Shown here one piece after another: positions 51,360-60,111 of a stretch of DNA of 64,000 nt. Position 1 is the first letter of the stretch, and each line of letters begins with the position of its first letter. A model generated the notes under the pieces. The model saw nothing but the letters and a program-made list of their open reading frames with translations. It did not search any database and was not told where the DNA came from. Position numbers and translations under genes: made by a program. The DNA is from Pandoraea pneumonica (lineage in GTDB: Bacteria > Pseudomonadota > Gammaproteobacteria > Burkholderiales > Burkholderiaceae). Location: assembly GCF_902459645.1 (NCBI RefSeq), contig NZ_CABPSK010000004.1:558001-622000 (forward strand). Direction: 5' to 3'.

Positions 51360-52514
51360 ATGAGTGCCATTCTCGACAACGCCGCACTGCGCGGCGCGAG
51401 CCCTGCCGGTGCGTTGGAACTTGCCGAACAAGCCGACGGCGCACCGCTGCGCGAGCGCGTACAAAGCGCCGCTGCCGCAGCCGCCGCAACGGCGGGCCGC
51501 GCCTTCGACGACACCAGCATCGACCAGCTTTTCGCCGCCCCCCGCACGCCGCCGCTGTGGGGCGTCGGTTTTGTCGCCGCACTCGCGTGGGCTGCGCTCG
51601 GCGCCATCACGTTGCGTTGGCCGAACAAGGTCGTCGGTTTTTCCGATTGGGCTTTCACCGATGAACTGGGCGTGGTGGCGTTGGTGGTGGCTGGCGCATT
51701 GGCGGTGTTGTCGGTGGCTGGGCGCACCACGTCGCCCCTGTTGCGCCTGCGCGAAGCCTTGACCGGTAGCGGGCCGTGGCTCGTCGCCATCGCGCTCGTG
51801 CTTGCGGGCTGGGAAATCCTGACCGCGAAGACGGCCTCACTGCCCACGCCATTCTTCGCACCGCCGCAAGCGCTCATCGAGGTCTACACCGACGATTGGC
51901 AGCGGCTTGGCGACAGCGCACTCAACACGTTGCGGCTGCTCGGTCTAGGCTTCGGCTTCGGCGCCGTGGCGGGCTTTTTGATCGGTGTCTCGATCGGCTG
52001 GTCGCGGGCCATCGGCTACTGGGTGCACCCGGTGTTACGCGTGCTCGGCCCGGTACCTGCGACGGCACTGCTGCCGCTCACGTTCTACTTCTTCCCGTCG
52101 AGCTATTCCGCCGCCGTGTTTCTGATCGCGCTCTCGACCGCGTTCCCGGTGGCGGTGCTCACATGGTCGGGTGTCGCCAGCGTGAACAAGAGCTACTACG
52201 ACGTGGCGCGCACGCTCGGAGCTTCCGACGCGTTTCTCGTTTTGCGCGTGGCCATTCCTGCGGCGCTGCCCAACGTTTTCGTGGGCTTGTTCATGGGACT
52301 GGGGGCGTCGTTCTCGGTGCTGGTCACGGCCGAAATGATGGGCGTGAAGTCCGGCCTCGGCTGGTACCTCACTTGGGCGCAAGGCTGGGCCTCGTACGTG
52401 AACATGTACGCCGCGCTCATCGTCATGGCGTTGCTGTTCTCGGGCGTCATCACCCTGCTCTTCACCGTTCGCGACCGCGCGCTGGCTTGGCAGAAAGGAA
52501 CCGTCAAATGGTAA
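51360..52514 (+). CDS. ABC transporter permease (SsuC-like) with extended N-terminus
   Basis: A 384-residue inner-membrane protein, about 120 residues longer than SsuC. The extra N-terminal part has a polar first 70 residues and two to three hydrophobic segments (GFVAALAWAALGAITLRW, LGVVALVVAGALAVLSVAG). The C-terminal two thirds are a standard BPD_transp_1 domain with GPVPATALLPLTFYFFPSS and the coupling loop VARTLGASDAFLVLRVAIPAALP. It overlaps the ATPase start by 7 bp. Confidence 0.88.
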   Translation: MSAILDNAALRGASPAGALELAEQADGAPLRERVQSAAAAAAATAGRAFDDTSIDQLFAAPRTPPLWGVGFVAALAWAALGAITLRWPNKVVGFSDWAFTDELGVVALVVAGALAVLSVAGRTTSPLLRLREALTGSGPWLVAIALVLAGWEILTAKTASLPTPFFAPPQALIEVYTDDWQRLGDSALNTLRLLGLGFGFGAVAGFLIGVSIGWSRAIGYWVHPVLRVLGPVPATALLPLTFYFFPSSYSAAVFLIALSTAFPVAVLTWSGVASVNKSYYDVARTLGASDAFLVLRVAIPAALPNVFVGLFMGLGASFSVLVTAEMMGVKSGLGWYLTWAQGWASYVNMYAALIVMALLFSGVITLLFTVRDRALAWQKGTVKW

Positions 52515-53359
52515 GCACCGCCACTTCCGAGATTTCGGACAAGGTTATCGCCGGTGCACAACACGCCGCGCTGCGGGATCAATCGCAGATAGCCGCCAAC
52601 AACACCGGGGCACGCATCGACATCTGTGGCGTCAGTCACTGGTTCGGCACGCGCCAATCGCCGTTACAGGTGCTCGATGGTGTCGATCTGAGCGTGGCGC
52701 CCGGCGAGTTCGTCGCCTTGCTCGGGCCGAGCGGCTGCGGCAAGTCGACGCTGCTGCGACTGGTCGCCGGTCTCGAGACGGCAACGCGCGGCACGATCAC
52801 GCAAGACGGCACGGCGATCACCCGCCCCGACCCGTCGCGCATCGTGGTGTTTCAAGACCCCACGCTCTACCCGTGGCGTCGCGTGCGCGACAACGTCGCG
52901 CTCGGGCTGCAAGCGCGCGGTGTACTGGCGCGTGAACGCGACCGGGTCGACGCGGCACTCGCCCGCGTGGGGCTGTCGGAATTTGCCGATGCGTTTCCGC
53001 ACCAGCTCTCCGGCGGTATGGCCCAGCGTGTCGCGCTTGCACGCGCGCTCGTGAACGATCCGCGTCTGCTCGTGCTCGACGAACCGCTCGGCAAACTCGA
53101 TTCGCTCACACGGCTCGCCATGCAGAGCGAACTCGTCGAACTGTGGCAACGCGCCGGGTTCTCGTCGCTGCTTGTGACGCACGATGTTGAAGAAGCCCTC
53201 TTCCTCGCCCAGCGCGTCGTCATCTTCAGCCCGCGTCCCGCACGCATCGTGGCCGAATTGCGCGTCGATCTGCCTTACCCACGTCATCGCGGCGATGCGC
53301 GCATTACCGAATTGCGTCATGAGGCGCTGCGACATCTGGGGCTCGATGCAAGCTGGTAA
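52508..53359 (+). CDS. ABC transporter ATPase (SsuB-like)
   Basis: A 283-residue ATPase: Walker A GPSGCGKSTLLRLVAG, Q-loop VVFQDPTLYPWRRV, signature LSGGMAQRVALARAL, Walker B LLVLDEPLGKLD and switch VTHDVEEALFLAQRV. It powers import of a sulfonate or related anion. ATG at 52508 lies inside the permease's last codons (translational coupling); the longer frame to the left is shadow. A ~45-residue polar N-terminal extension precedes the usual domain. Confidence 0.9.
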   Translation: MVSTATSEISDKVIAGAQHAALRDQSQIAANNTGARIDICGVSHWFGTRQSPLQVLDGVDLSVAPGEFVALLGPSGCGKSTLLRLVAGLETATRGTITQDGTAITRPDPSRIVVFQDPTLYPWRRVRDNVALGLQARGVLARERDRVDAALARVGLSEFADAFPHQLSGGMAQRVALARALVNDPRLLVLDEPLGKLDSLTRLAMQSELVELWQRAGFSSLLVTHDVEEALFLAQRVVIFSPRPARIVAELRVDLPYPRHRGDARITELRHEALRHLGLDASW

Positions 53360-53392
53360 CTCTGTGACGGGCGCGCCACCGGAGCGCGCCCG

Positions 53393-54721
53393 ATGACACT
53401 GCCTCCGACACACGTTTGGCTCAACGCGCTTCTGCTCGGCCTGCAATCGGTGCAGGCCGCGTTGTTGTGGGGACTGCATGCCCTGGGCATCGCCGGTGAC
53501 TCGCACGGCGCCCCCGCATGGCCGTGGAATGTTCGCATCGCGGGCGAGAACCTCGTCATCGACGTGGCGTTGGCCCGCCAGTTCGCATGGATGTTGGCGG
53601 CGTTGGCGTTCGCCCTCGTTTGCGTGCTGATCGCGATTGGCTGGCGACGGGCGCGCCGATGGGCGTTGGCAGCGGCCATCGCAGCGCTTGTTTTCGCGCC
53701 GTGGCCATCGCCGTCGCTGTGGCTCACAGCAGCAGTGCCGACGAGTTTTCATCCCAACCCGAGCGGCTTCACCGTCGAGAGCATCGCGCGAGGTTCGCAC
53801 GTTTATACCGCGCAGTGCGCGGCGTGCCATGGCGCGGACGGCCGCGGCGAAGGACCGCAAGCCGCGGCACTGCGACGCTGGCCGCCAACGATGGCGAGCG
53901 CACTGCTTAGCCGTCGCGCCGACGGCGAGTTGTTCTGGCATGTGCTTTACGGCATGCGCGACGACGCGGGCGTGACGATGCCCGGCTTTGCCGGGCGGCT
54001 GAGCGACAAGGAAATCTGGGCCGCCCTCGACTACATGCGCGTGCTGTCGGCATCGGCCGGGATGGCCGCAGGCGGAAGCTGGCCCGTGCCGATCGCACTG
54101 CCCGCGTTGACGGTGAAGTGTGGTGACACACCCGCACGCAGCCTCGCGCAATGGCGCGGCACGCAGCGCGTGCGCGTGGTCGCTGTGGATGCACGCCATC
54201 CGCCGCCGTTCGAAGATCCGCGATTCCTAACGCTGCTGATTCGGCGCGACGAAACCGGTGTCTTCGACACGCGGCTGAAAGCTTCGCCGGGACTCGCCTC
54301 GGGTGTGCGCCGTGTGTCGGCACCGCTTGCGGACGGTCTGCGCGCGAGCGCACGTCCGGCCCTTTCGACGGCCCTGGCGACCGTGACGGCCCCGACGGCC
54401 CCGTCGGCCCGCACGACGACGCTGGGCGCGCGCGCCGATTGCCTTGCCGATTCCCCCGACGCGTGGCCTGTGTTTGCACAGATCGCCGGTACGTCTGAGG
54501 CCGACCTTGCTGGCACCGAATGGCTCGCAGACCGCGACGGTTGGCTGCGTGCCCTCGCGCCAGCGGGAAAACGCGGTTGGGCCGACGGCGGCTTGCTGTG
54601 CACCACGTCAACGGCAGCCGCGTCGCTCCCCGCATCTGCCGCCCGTGACCCGCTGACCGACACGCTACGCCAGATGGACGGCGAGCCAGTGCGGTTTATC
54701 AAAGGCGGTTTCGTGCATTAA
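53393..54721 (+). CDS. Membrane-anchored c-type cytochrome
   Basis: A 442-residue protein. Three hydrophobic segments lie in the first 115 residues (LNALLLGLQSVQAALLWGL, FAWMLAALAFALVCVLIAIG, LAAAIAALVFAPWP). A single c-heme site CAACH at about residue 140 is followed by GADGRGEGPQ and a distal Met in DDAGVTMPGFAG; DKEIWAALDYMRVL completes a class I cytochrome c. The last ~230 residues (with KCGDTP, ADCLAD, GLLCTTS cysteines) resemble no family I know. It sits inside the sulfur ABC cluster, 33 bp after the ATPase, so it may pass electrons from a periplasmic sulfur oxidation step. Confidence 0.78.
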   Translation: MTLPPTHVWLNALLLGLQSVQAALLWGLHALGIAGDSHGAPAWPWNVRIAGENLVIDVALARQFAWMLAALAFALVCVLIAIGWRRARRWALAAAIAALVFAPWPSPSLWLTAAVPTSFHPNPSGFTVESIARGSHVYTAQCAACHGADGRGEGPQAAALRRWPPTMASALLSRRADGELFWHVLYGMRDDAGVTMPGFAGRLSDKEIWAALDYMRVLSASAGMAAGGSWPVPIALPALTVKCGDTPARSLAQWRGTQRVRVVAVDARHPPPFEDPRFLTLLIRRDETGVFDTRLKASPGLASGVRRVSAPLADGLRASARPALSTALATVTAPTAPSARTTTLGARADCLADSPDAWPVFAQIAGTSEADLAGTEWLADRDGWLRALAPAGKRGWADGGLLCTTSTAAASLPASAARDPLTDTLRQMDGEPVRFIKGGFVH

Positions 54722-54796
54722 CGCGCGGCCCACGCCTGCACATCCCACACCTCACGCACATCGTTCGATATTCCTCTCTCACAACCGACTTCAATC

Positions 54797-55765
54797 ATGA
54801 CGATCTCCCGCCGCCGCTTTCTCCAATACGTGACGACATCGAGCGCCGCCGGTGCGCTCACCACACTTGTACAGCCGGGAACTGCGCTCGCGCAAAATGG
54901 CCGACCGTTGCTCAAAGCGGGCGATCAGAAAGGCGGGCTGCGCGCACTGCTCGAAGCGGCCGATGAACTCAAACAGTTGCCCTACGACATCCAGTGGACG
55001 GAGTTTCCTGCCGCCGCGCCCTTGGCCGAAGCGCTCAATGCAGGCGCGGTCGATTGCGGCCCGATTGGCGATGCGCCGGTCATCTTTGCGCTCTCGGCGG
55101 GGGCCGCCATCAAGATCATCGGTGCGAACCGATCGGACGCCTATGGCACCGCCGTGCTCGTGTCACCCGACTCGCCGCTGCGCACCGCTGCCGATCTCAA
55201 GGGCAAGAACATCGGCACGACGCGTGGCTCGATCGGGCACTTTGTGACGCTCAAGGCGATTACCGCCGCAGGCCTCAAACCGTCTGACGTGAATTTCCGC
55301 TTCCTGCCGCCCGCAGACACCATCACGGCGCTGGCGAGCGGCTCGGTCGATGCGTGGGCGACGTGGGAGCCGTACACCGCCGTGGCGGAGACGACCCGTC
55401 GCGCACGCGTGCTCGTCAACGGGCGTGGCTTGTGGTCGGGCCTGAGTTATCTGGCGGCCACCGATGCCGCCATCGCTGCGAAACGCGAAGTGCTGCGCGA
55501 CTTTCTCTCGCGCGTGGTGCGCGCGCAGGTCTGGTCGTATCAGCACGTCGACGCCTTCTCGGCCGCCATGGCGCGCATCATCGGCATTCCTCCCGAAGCG
55601 GCGCAATTGCAGTTCTCGCGGCGCGCAACCAAGTGGCGCAACATCGACGACGCCCTCATCGCCGAGCAACAAACCACGGCCGACTTTTATTCACTCGTGG
55701 GCCTGCTGCGCCAACCGCTCCTCGTGCAGCCGACGTTCGATCGACGGTTTCCGATCTCGCTATAG
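54797..55765 (+). CDS. ABC transporter substrate-binding protein (aliphatic sulfonate, SsuA type)
   Basis: A 322-residue periplasmic protein, second binding protein of the cluster. A Tat-like signal (MTISRRRFLQYVTTSSAAGA) ends after ...TALA. The mature part follows SsuA: KAGDQKGGLRALLEAADE, LPYDIQWTEFPAAAPLAEAL, DCGPIGDAPVIFALSAGA, LKGKNIGTTRGSIGHF and VDAWATWEPY. No dedicated permease follows, so it probably feeds the permease/ATPase upstream and widens its substrate range. A 75-bp gap separates it from the cytochrome. Confidence 0.88.
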   Translation: MTISRRRFLQYVTTSSAAGALTTLVQPGTALAQNGRPLLKAGDQKGGLRALLEAADELKQLPYDIQWTEFPAAAPLAEALNAGAVDCGPIGDAPVIFALSAGAAIKIIGANRSDAYGTAVLVSPDSPLRTAADLKGKNIGTTRGSIGHFVTLKAITAAGLKPSDVNFRFLPPADTITALASGSVDAWATWEPYTAVAETTRRARVLVNGRGLWSGLSYLAATDAAIAAKREVLRDFLSRVVRAQVWSYQHVDAFSAAMARIIGIPPEAAQLQFSRRATKWRNIDDALIAEQQTTADFYSLVGLLRQPLLVQPTFDRRFPISL

Positions 55766-55792
55766 CCGGAATATTTCGCCGGAAAAATTCCA

Positions 55793-55821
55793 TTGACCGA
55801 CGGTCAGTCGACAAATAAGAT
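55793..55821 (+). promoter_or_regulatory. Promoter of the DHA2 exporter with embedded palindrome
   Basis: TTGACC and TAAGAT are spaced by exactly 17 bp. TGACCGACGGTCA, a perfect 13-base palindrome at 55794-55806, overlaps the -35 box, as expected for a TetR-type repressor site. No TetR gene is adjacent. Confidence 0.7.
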
Positions 55822-55835
55822 GAGAACCATTCTCA
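55821..55835 (+). promoter_or_regulatory. Fur-box-like inverted repeat
   Basis: TGAGAACCATTCTCA has 6-bp perfect arms and fits the 7-1-7 Fur pattern (TGAGAAT-N-ATTCTCA variant) with one change. It starts at the last base of the -10 box, so binding would block transcription. Confidence 0.5.
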
Positions 55836-55860
55836 ATTTATCGACCACCGGGATGTCACC

Positions 55861-57417
55861 ATGCAACCCTCTCGCCGCCGCGCATTAGTCTGCGCGGCTT
55901 ACCTCGGCACGTTCCTCGCGTCACTCGATATCAGCATCGTCAACGTGGCGCTGCCCACGCTTCAGCTTCGTCTGCACACGGACATGGCCGGTTTGCAGTG
56001 GGTGGTGAACGCCTATGCCATCGCCATTTCGGCATTCATGTTGAGTGCCGGTCCCCTCGGCGACCGTTACGGTCACAAGCCGGTCTGGAGCGCGAGCGTT
56101 GCGCTCTTCACACTGGGATCGGCCGTCTGCGCGTGCGCCGACAGCCTGACCCCGCTGCTCGTCGGGCGCACGATTCAAGGGTTGGCCGGTGCGTTGCTGA
56201 TTCCGAGCGCGATGCCGATTCTCACGCATGCGTTCCCCGATTCACGCGAGCGCGCGCGCGTCATCGGCGGCTGGTCGGCGTTCAGTGCGCTGGCCCTGAT
56301 TCTCGGGCCGCTGCTCGGCGGGCTGCTCGTCGAGCACTTCGGCTGGCAAAGCATCTTTCTTGTGAACGAACCGCTGGGCCTCATTGCGCTGGCGCTCGGT
56401 ATCTGGGGGATTCCGTCGCGCGAAGCCAACCCTCATGGCGTGTTCGACCCGGCAGGGCAAGCATTGAGTGTGCTCTGTCTCGGCACGTTGACCTACGGGT
56501 TGATTCAACTCGGCGAACCGGATGCGTCTGGCGACCGTCTGGCCGTGATTTTCGGTATCGCTATCGTCGCGTTCTTGGCATTTATTTGGGTGGAGCGGCG
56601 CGTGACGCGTCCGCTGCTGCCTGTGGCGCTGCTGCGCGATCCGCACATGCACATGGTCAATATCGCGTCGTTTGCACTGGGGTTCGCGGGGTACAGCAGC
56701 CTGTTCTTCCTTTCGCTGTTTCTCCAGCAGGCGCAGGGCCATGCGCCCGCCGCGACCGGCTGGCAGATGATGCCGCAGTTCGTGCTGATGGGCGTCACGT
56801 CGCTGCTGTTCGGGCGCATCGCGCATCGCATCGCCCTGCCCGTGCTGATGGTGACGGGATACGGGACCATCGGGCTGACGATGTGCGCGATGGCTGCTTT
56901 CACGCCCGACACACCGTTCTGGATCGTCGGCACGGCGTTCGCCGTTCTCGGTGTCGGGATGGGGCTTTCCGTCCCTGCGACGGGCATGACCGTGATGGGA
57001 CTGGCGCCCGCGCACGCCACGGGGATGGCCTCTGCGACGATGAACGCGCTGCGTCAGACCGGCATGACGATGGGCATCGCGTTGCTCGGTAGTTTGATGA
57101 GCCTGCGTGCAACGCAAGGGCTCGTCGCGATGGCGCGTGAGCACGGGGCCGCCGATGCCCCGGCGTTGGCGCAATCGGCGGTCACTGCGCATGTCATGGA
57201 CGGCCATTACGACTGGTTGCCGCGCGCGTATCAGGTGGCGATGACGCAAGGGTTTGCGCTGGCGATGATCGGTGGCGGCATCACTTGCGTTGTGATGGCA
57301 GCGGTGTTGCTGCGCTATCGTCACCATGCGCCGGACGCGGCTCCGGGTGGGCGCGGCAACGGTCACAAGCGGCTGGTGACTGGCTCGACTGGCTCGACTG
57401 GCTCGGTCGGAAAGTGA
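55861..57417 (+). CDS. MFS exporter, DHA2 (EmrB/QacA) family
   Basis: A 518-residue protein with about 14 membrane segments. FLASLDISIVNVALPTLQLR is the DHA2 motif D1, followed by GPLGDRYGHKPVW (motif A) and GRTIQGLAGALLIPSAMPIL (motif C region). These proton antiporters export drugs, dyes or siderophores. The C-terminal tail has a short Gly-Ser-Thr repeat. A strong promoter, a Fur-like box and a 13-bp palindrome lie upstream, so it is regulated; iron control would suggest siderophore export. It stands alone without the EmrA-type adaptor. Confidence 0.88.
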   Translation: MQPSRRRALVCAAYLGTFLASLDISIVNVALPTLQLRLHTDMAGLQWVVNAYAIAISAFMLSAGPLGDRYGHKPVWSASVALFTLGSAVCACADSLTPLLVGRTIQGLAGALLIPSAMPILTHAFPDSRERARVIGGWSAFSALALILGPLLGGLLVEHFGWQSIFLVNEPLGLIALALGIWGIPSREANPHGVFDPAGQALSVLCLGTLTYGLIQLGEPDASGDRLAVIFGIAIVAFLAFIWVERRVTRPLLPVALLRDPHMHMVNIASFALGFAGYSSLFFLSLFLQQAQGHAPAATGWQMMPQFVLMGVTSLLFGRIAHRIALPVLMVTGYGTIGLTMCAMAAFTPDTPFWIVGTAFAVLGVGMGLSVPATGMTVMGLAPAHATGMASATMNALRQTGMTMGIALLGSLMSLRATQGLVAMAREHGAADAPALAQSAVTAHVMDGHYDWLPRAYQVAMTQGFALAMIGGGITCVVMAAVLLRYRHHAPDAAPGGRGNGHKRLVTGSTGSTGSVGK

Positions 57418-57502
57418 AGAACTGTCTATGGCGCGGTGACGCCGGGACATCGACACTGCGGTGATTCCCCTCACCGACGACGCACAACGCACGAGGCACG
57501 CA

Positions 57503-58132
57503 ATGGCGGATGTCAGCTTTCTCTCTGCCAATCTGGCAATGGCCTACACGGCCTACTTCATCGGCACGGCAAGCCCGGGGCCGAGCAATCTGGCCATCAT
57601 GTCGATTGCCGCGAACCACGGGCGCAAGCCAGCGCTCGCGTTTGCCGTCGGCGTCATCTCGGGTTCGATGTGTTGGGCGATGATTGCCACGCTCGGGGTA
57701 TCGGCGGCATTGATCGCGTATTCGCAGTTTCTCGTGGCGCTCAAGATTTTCGGCGGCGCGTATTTGCTGTGGCTCGCGTTCAAATCGGGGCGTGCCGCCC
57801 TGCTGCCCGCGTCGGCGAAATCAGCGGTATCGATCGACGGCGTTCGGCTGAAAAACATCTATCTGCGCGGCGTGTTGCTGCATTTGACGAACCCGAAGGC
57901 GGTGCTGAGCTGGGTGTCGATTGTTGCGCTGTCGTCGCACGACGGCACCGTGCAATCGGCCGTGGTGCCGGGCTGCGCCAGCATCAGCGTCACAGTGTTC
58001 TGCGGCTATGCGTTGCTGTTCTCGACGCCGACGGCGCGGCGCGTTTATCTACGGATGCGGCGCTGGCTCGATGGCGGGCTTGCCGTGGTGTTCGGTGTGG
58101 CCGGGTGGCGGTTGCTCAGTTCGCGCACATGA
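57503..58132 (+). CDS. LysE family translocator
   Basis: A 209-residue inner-membrane protein with about six hydrophobic segments. YFIGTASPGPSNLAIMSIAA holds the family's conserved SPGP motif, and HLTNPKAVLSWVSIVAL the NPK motif of RhtB/LysE exporters, which remove amino acids or related metabolites. GAGG precedes the ATG at 57503, so the 14 upstream in-frame residues are not used. It starts 85 bp after the DHA2 exporter. Substrate unknown. Confidence 0.87.
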   Translation: MADVSFLSANLAMAYTAYFIGTASPGPSNLAIMSIAANHGRKPALAFAVGVISGSMCWAMIATLGVSAALIAYSQFLVALKIFGGAYLLWLAFKSGRAALLPASAKSAVSIDGVRLKNIYLRGVLLHLTNPKAVLSWVSIVALSSHDGTVQSAVVPGCASISVTVFCGYALLFSTPTARRVYLRMRRWLDGGLAVVFGVAGWRLLSSRT

Positions 58133-58206
58133 TGCACATGGGGCGCATGGGGATGTGATAGCGTGGCGCTTTGTGCGACGTTCGCGCGCTCACGCTACTG
58201 CCTCAC

Positions 58207-58440
58207 ATGATCGAATTCGACGCCGACGCGCTGATGAAGCTCGTCACCACCCCGATGCCGTACGGCAAACATAAGGGCACGATGATCGCCGACCTGCCCG
58301 CCAACTACCTGAGTTGGTTCGCCCGCGAAGGCTTTCCTACGGGCGAGATCGGTCGCCTGCTCGCGTTGATGTACGAAATCGATCACAACGCGCTGGGCGA
58401 CCTGCTCAAGCCACTCAAATCAGCGCGCGGCCCCGCGTGA
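58207..58440 (+). CDS. DUF3820 family protein
   Basis: A 77-residue protein matching DUF3820: MPYGKHKGTMIADLPANYLSWF, then GFPTGEIGRLLALMYEI and the LGDLLKPL end. This small family is linked to exonuclease-like DNA proteins, and function here is unproven. ATG at 58207 matches the family's length; no good ribosome site is seen, and a GTG at 58171 is possible. It overlaps the convergent amidase by 21 bp. Confidence 0.8.
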   Translation: MIEFDADALMKLVTTPMPYGKHKGTMIADLPANYLSWFAREGFPTGEIGRLLALMYEIDHNALGDLLKPLKSARGPA

Positions 58441-59982
58441 CCCGAGCATGGCAGGCGCGACGCGGCGCACCCATTGCGTGCGTTGCTCGTGCGCATGCGC
58501 GAGTTGCAACACCGCCAGATCCGCCTGTGCCGGGCCAATGATTTGCAATCCCATCGGCAGCCCGCGCGCATCGAACCCGACCGGCACGCTGATCGCTGGC
58601 AATCCTGCCAACGTCGGGCCGATCACGACTTCCATCCATCGGTGATACGTGTCCATCGGCTTGCCCGCTACCGACGTCGGCCAGTGGGTCTCTGCCTCGA
58701 ACGGGAAAACCTGCGCCGACGGCAGCAACAGAAAGTCGTAGCGCTCGAACAAGCGCGCGAGCGAGCGATACCACTCGCTGCGGTCGATCGACGCCCGGAA
58801 CACATCCGAGGCACGCAGCGATTCTCCGCCTGCAACTTCCCACTGCGCCTCCGGCTTGAGTTTGTCGCGCCGCGCCGGGTCGGCGTACATCTCGCCGAGC
58901 GATCCGTTGACGAGCCAATGCCGCAGCGTGAGCCACGTCTGCCACAGGCGATCCATCGAAAAATCGGGCGCACACGGCTCGACCTCGCAGCCCATGTCGG
59001 TGAAGTCGCGCAACGACGCTTCGCACAGCGCCATCACGCCGTCTTCCACCGGCAGATGGCCGCCGTAGTCGCCTAGCCACCCCAAACGCAAGCCCTTTAC
59101 ATCACGATCCAGCGCCCCTGCGAACTGTGCCGGGTCGTGAGCGAGCGAGAGCGGGCTGCGGGCGTCGTACCCCGCTTGCGTCGCGAGCAGGCGCGCCACG
59201 TCGGCCACCGTGCGTCCCATCGGCCCCTCAGTGCTCAACTGCTGCACGAAGACTTCCGGTGCGGGGCCATAAGGCACCCGCCCTTGCGACGGACGAAATC
59301 CGTACACATTGCCGAACGCCGCCGGGTTGCGTAGCGACCCCATCATGTCGCTGCCATCGGCCACGGGGAGCATGCGCATTGCGAGCGCGCTGGCCGCGCC
59401 GCCGCTGCTGCCGCCTGCGATACGGCTGGTGTCGTAGGCGTTACGCGTGATGCCGAAGACCGGGTTGTAACTGTGCGAGCCGAGACCGAATTCAGAGACG
59501 TTGGTCTTGCCGATAAAGATGGCGCCCGCTGCACGGATGCGCGAAACGCTGATGCTGTCTTGTGTGTCGGGTGCAGAAGAGGTCAGCGGCGAGCCCTTGC
59601 GTGTGGGCAGCCCCGCGCACGACGCGAGGTCTTTCACCGCCTGCGGCATACCGTGCATCCAGCCGAGATACTCGCCCTGTGCGAGTTGCCGGTCGCGCTC
59701 GTCAGCTTCGCGCAGCAGCGTATCGGCATCGCGCAGTGACACGATGGCATTCACCGATGCATTGTGTTGTGCGATGTGCGCGAGATACGCCTGCATGACT
59801 TCGCGACACGACAGACGGCGCGTACGAATCGCGTCGGACAGCGCTAATGCGTCGAGCGAGACGATGTCGTTGAGCGGGGCGTGGGAATCGGTCGTGCGAG
59901 GGGAATGTGCGGATGCACCCGCATGCGAATCGACGTCTGCCGGCGTTGGCGTCGCGGTCGGCATCTGCGGCACTGAGGCCAT
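58420..59982 (-). CDS. Amidase (amidase signature family)
   Basis: A 520-residue enzyme. GMPQAVKDLASCAG holds the catalytic Lys, GGSSGGAASALAMRMLPVAD the signature with the cis-Ser, and GSDMMGSLRNPAAFGNVYGF the nucleophile region (Ser-cisSer-Lys triad). It hydrolyses a C-N amide bond in the cytoplasm. The N-terminal 30 residues are Ala/Thr/His-rich. GGAGAGAG precedes the ATG. An 8-bp hairpin (60002-60024) and an inverted repeat lie in its leader and promoter. Substrate cannot be told; relatives act on aliphatic and aryl amides. Confidence 0.87.
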   Translation of the reverse strand: MASVPQMPTATPTPADVDSHAGASAHSPRTTDSHAPLNDIVSLDALALSDAIRTRRLSCREVMQAYLAHIAQHNASVNAIVSLRDADTLLREADERDRQLAQGEYLGWMHGMPQAVKDLASCAGLPTRKGSPLTSSAPDTQDSISVSRIRAAGAIFIGKTNVSEFGLGSHSYNPVFGITRNAYDTSRIAGGSSGGAASALAMRMLPVADGSDMMGSLRNPAAFGNVYGFRPSQGRVPYGPAPEVFVQQLSTEGPMGRTVADVARLLATQAGYDARSPLSLAHDPAQFAGALDRDVKGLRLGWLGDYGGHLPVEDGVMALCEASLRDFTDMGCEVEPCAPDFSMDRLWQTWLTLRHWLVNGSLGEMYADPARRDKLKPEAQWEVAGGESLRASDVFRASIDRSEWYRSLARLFERYDFLLLPSAQVFPFEAETHWPTSVAGKPMDTYHRWMEVVIGPTLAGLPAISVPVGFDARGLPMGLQIIGPAQADLAVLQLAHAHEQRTQWVRRVAPAMLGSRGAAR

Positions 59983-60028
59983 GTGTCTCTCTCCTTAGCG
60001 GGGCGTCGCTCGATTGGCGACGCCGTTG

Positions 60029-60052
60029 TTTGACACGACATTGTCGGTCAAA
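60029..60052 (-). promoter_or_regulatory. Inverted repeat upstream of the amidase
   Basis: TTTGAC-A-CGAC-ATT-GTCG-GTCAAA forms 10 paired bases with one bulged A. It contains the TGACCGAC/GTCGGTCA element also seen in the palindrome at 55794, so both could bind the same or a related TetR-type regulator. Confidence 0.45.
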
Positions 60053-60111
60053 CCCGCCTCGGATGCCGAGAGGAAAAATTTCGCTCCCGGCGTTTTTGTT
60101 ACTTTATTAAC

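Noticed and set aside
52664-54199. 511-codon minus-strand frame opposite the ABC ATPase and cytochrome
   Set aside because: Crosses two well-supported genes on the other strand and has no recognisable domain.
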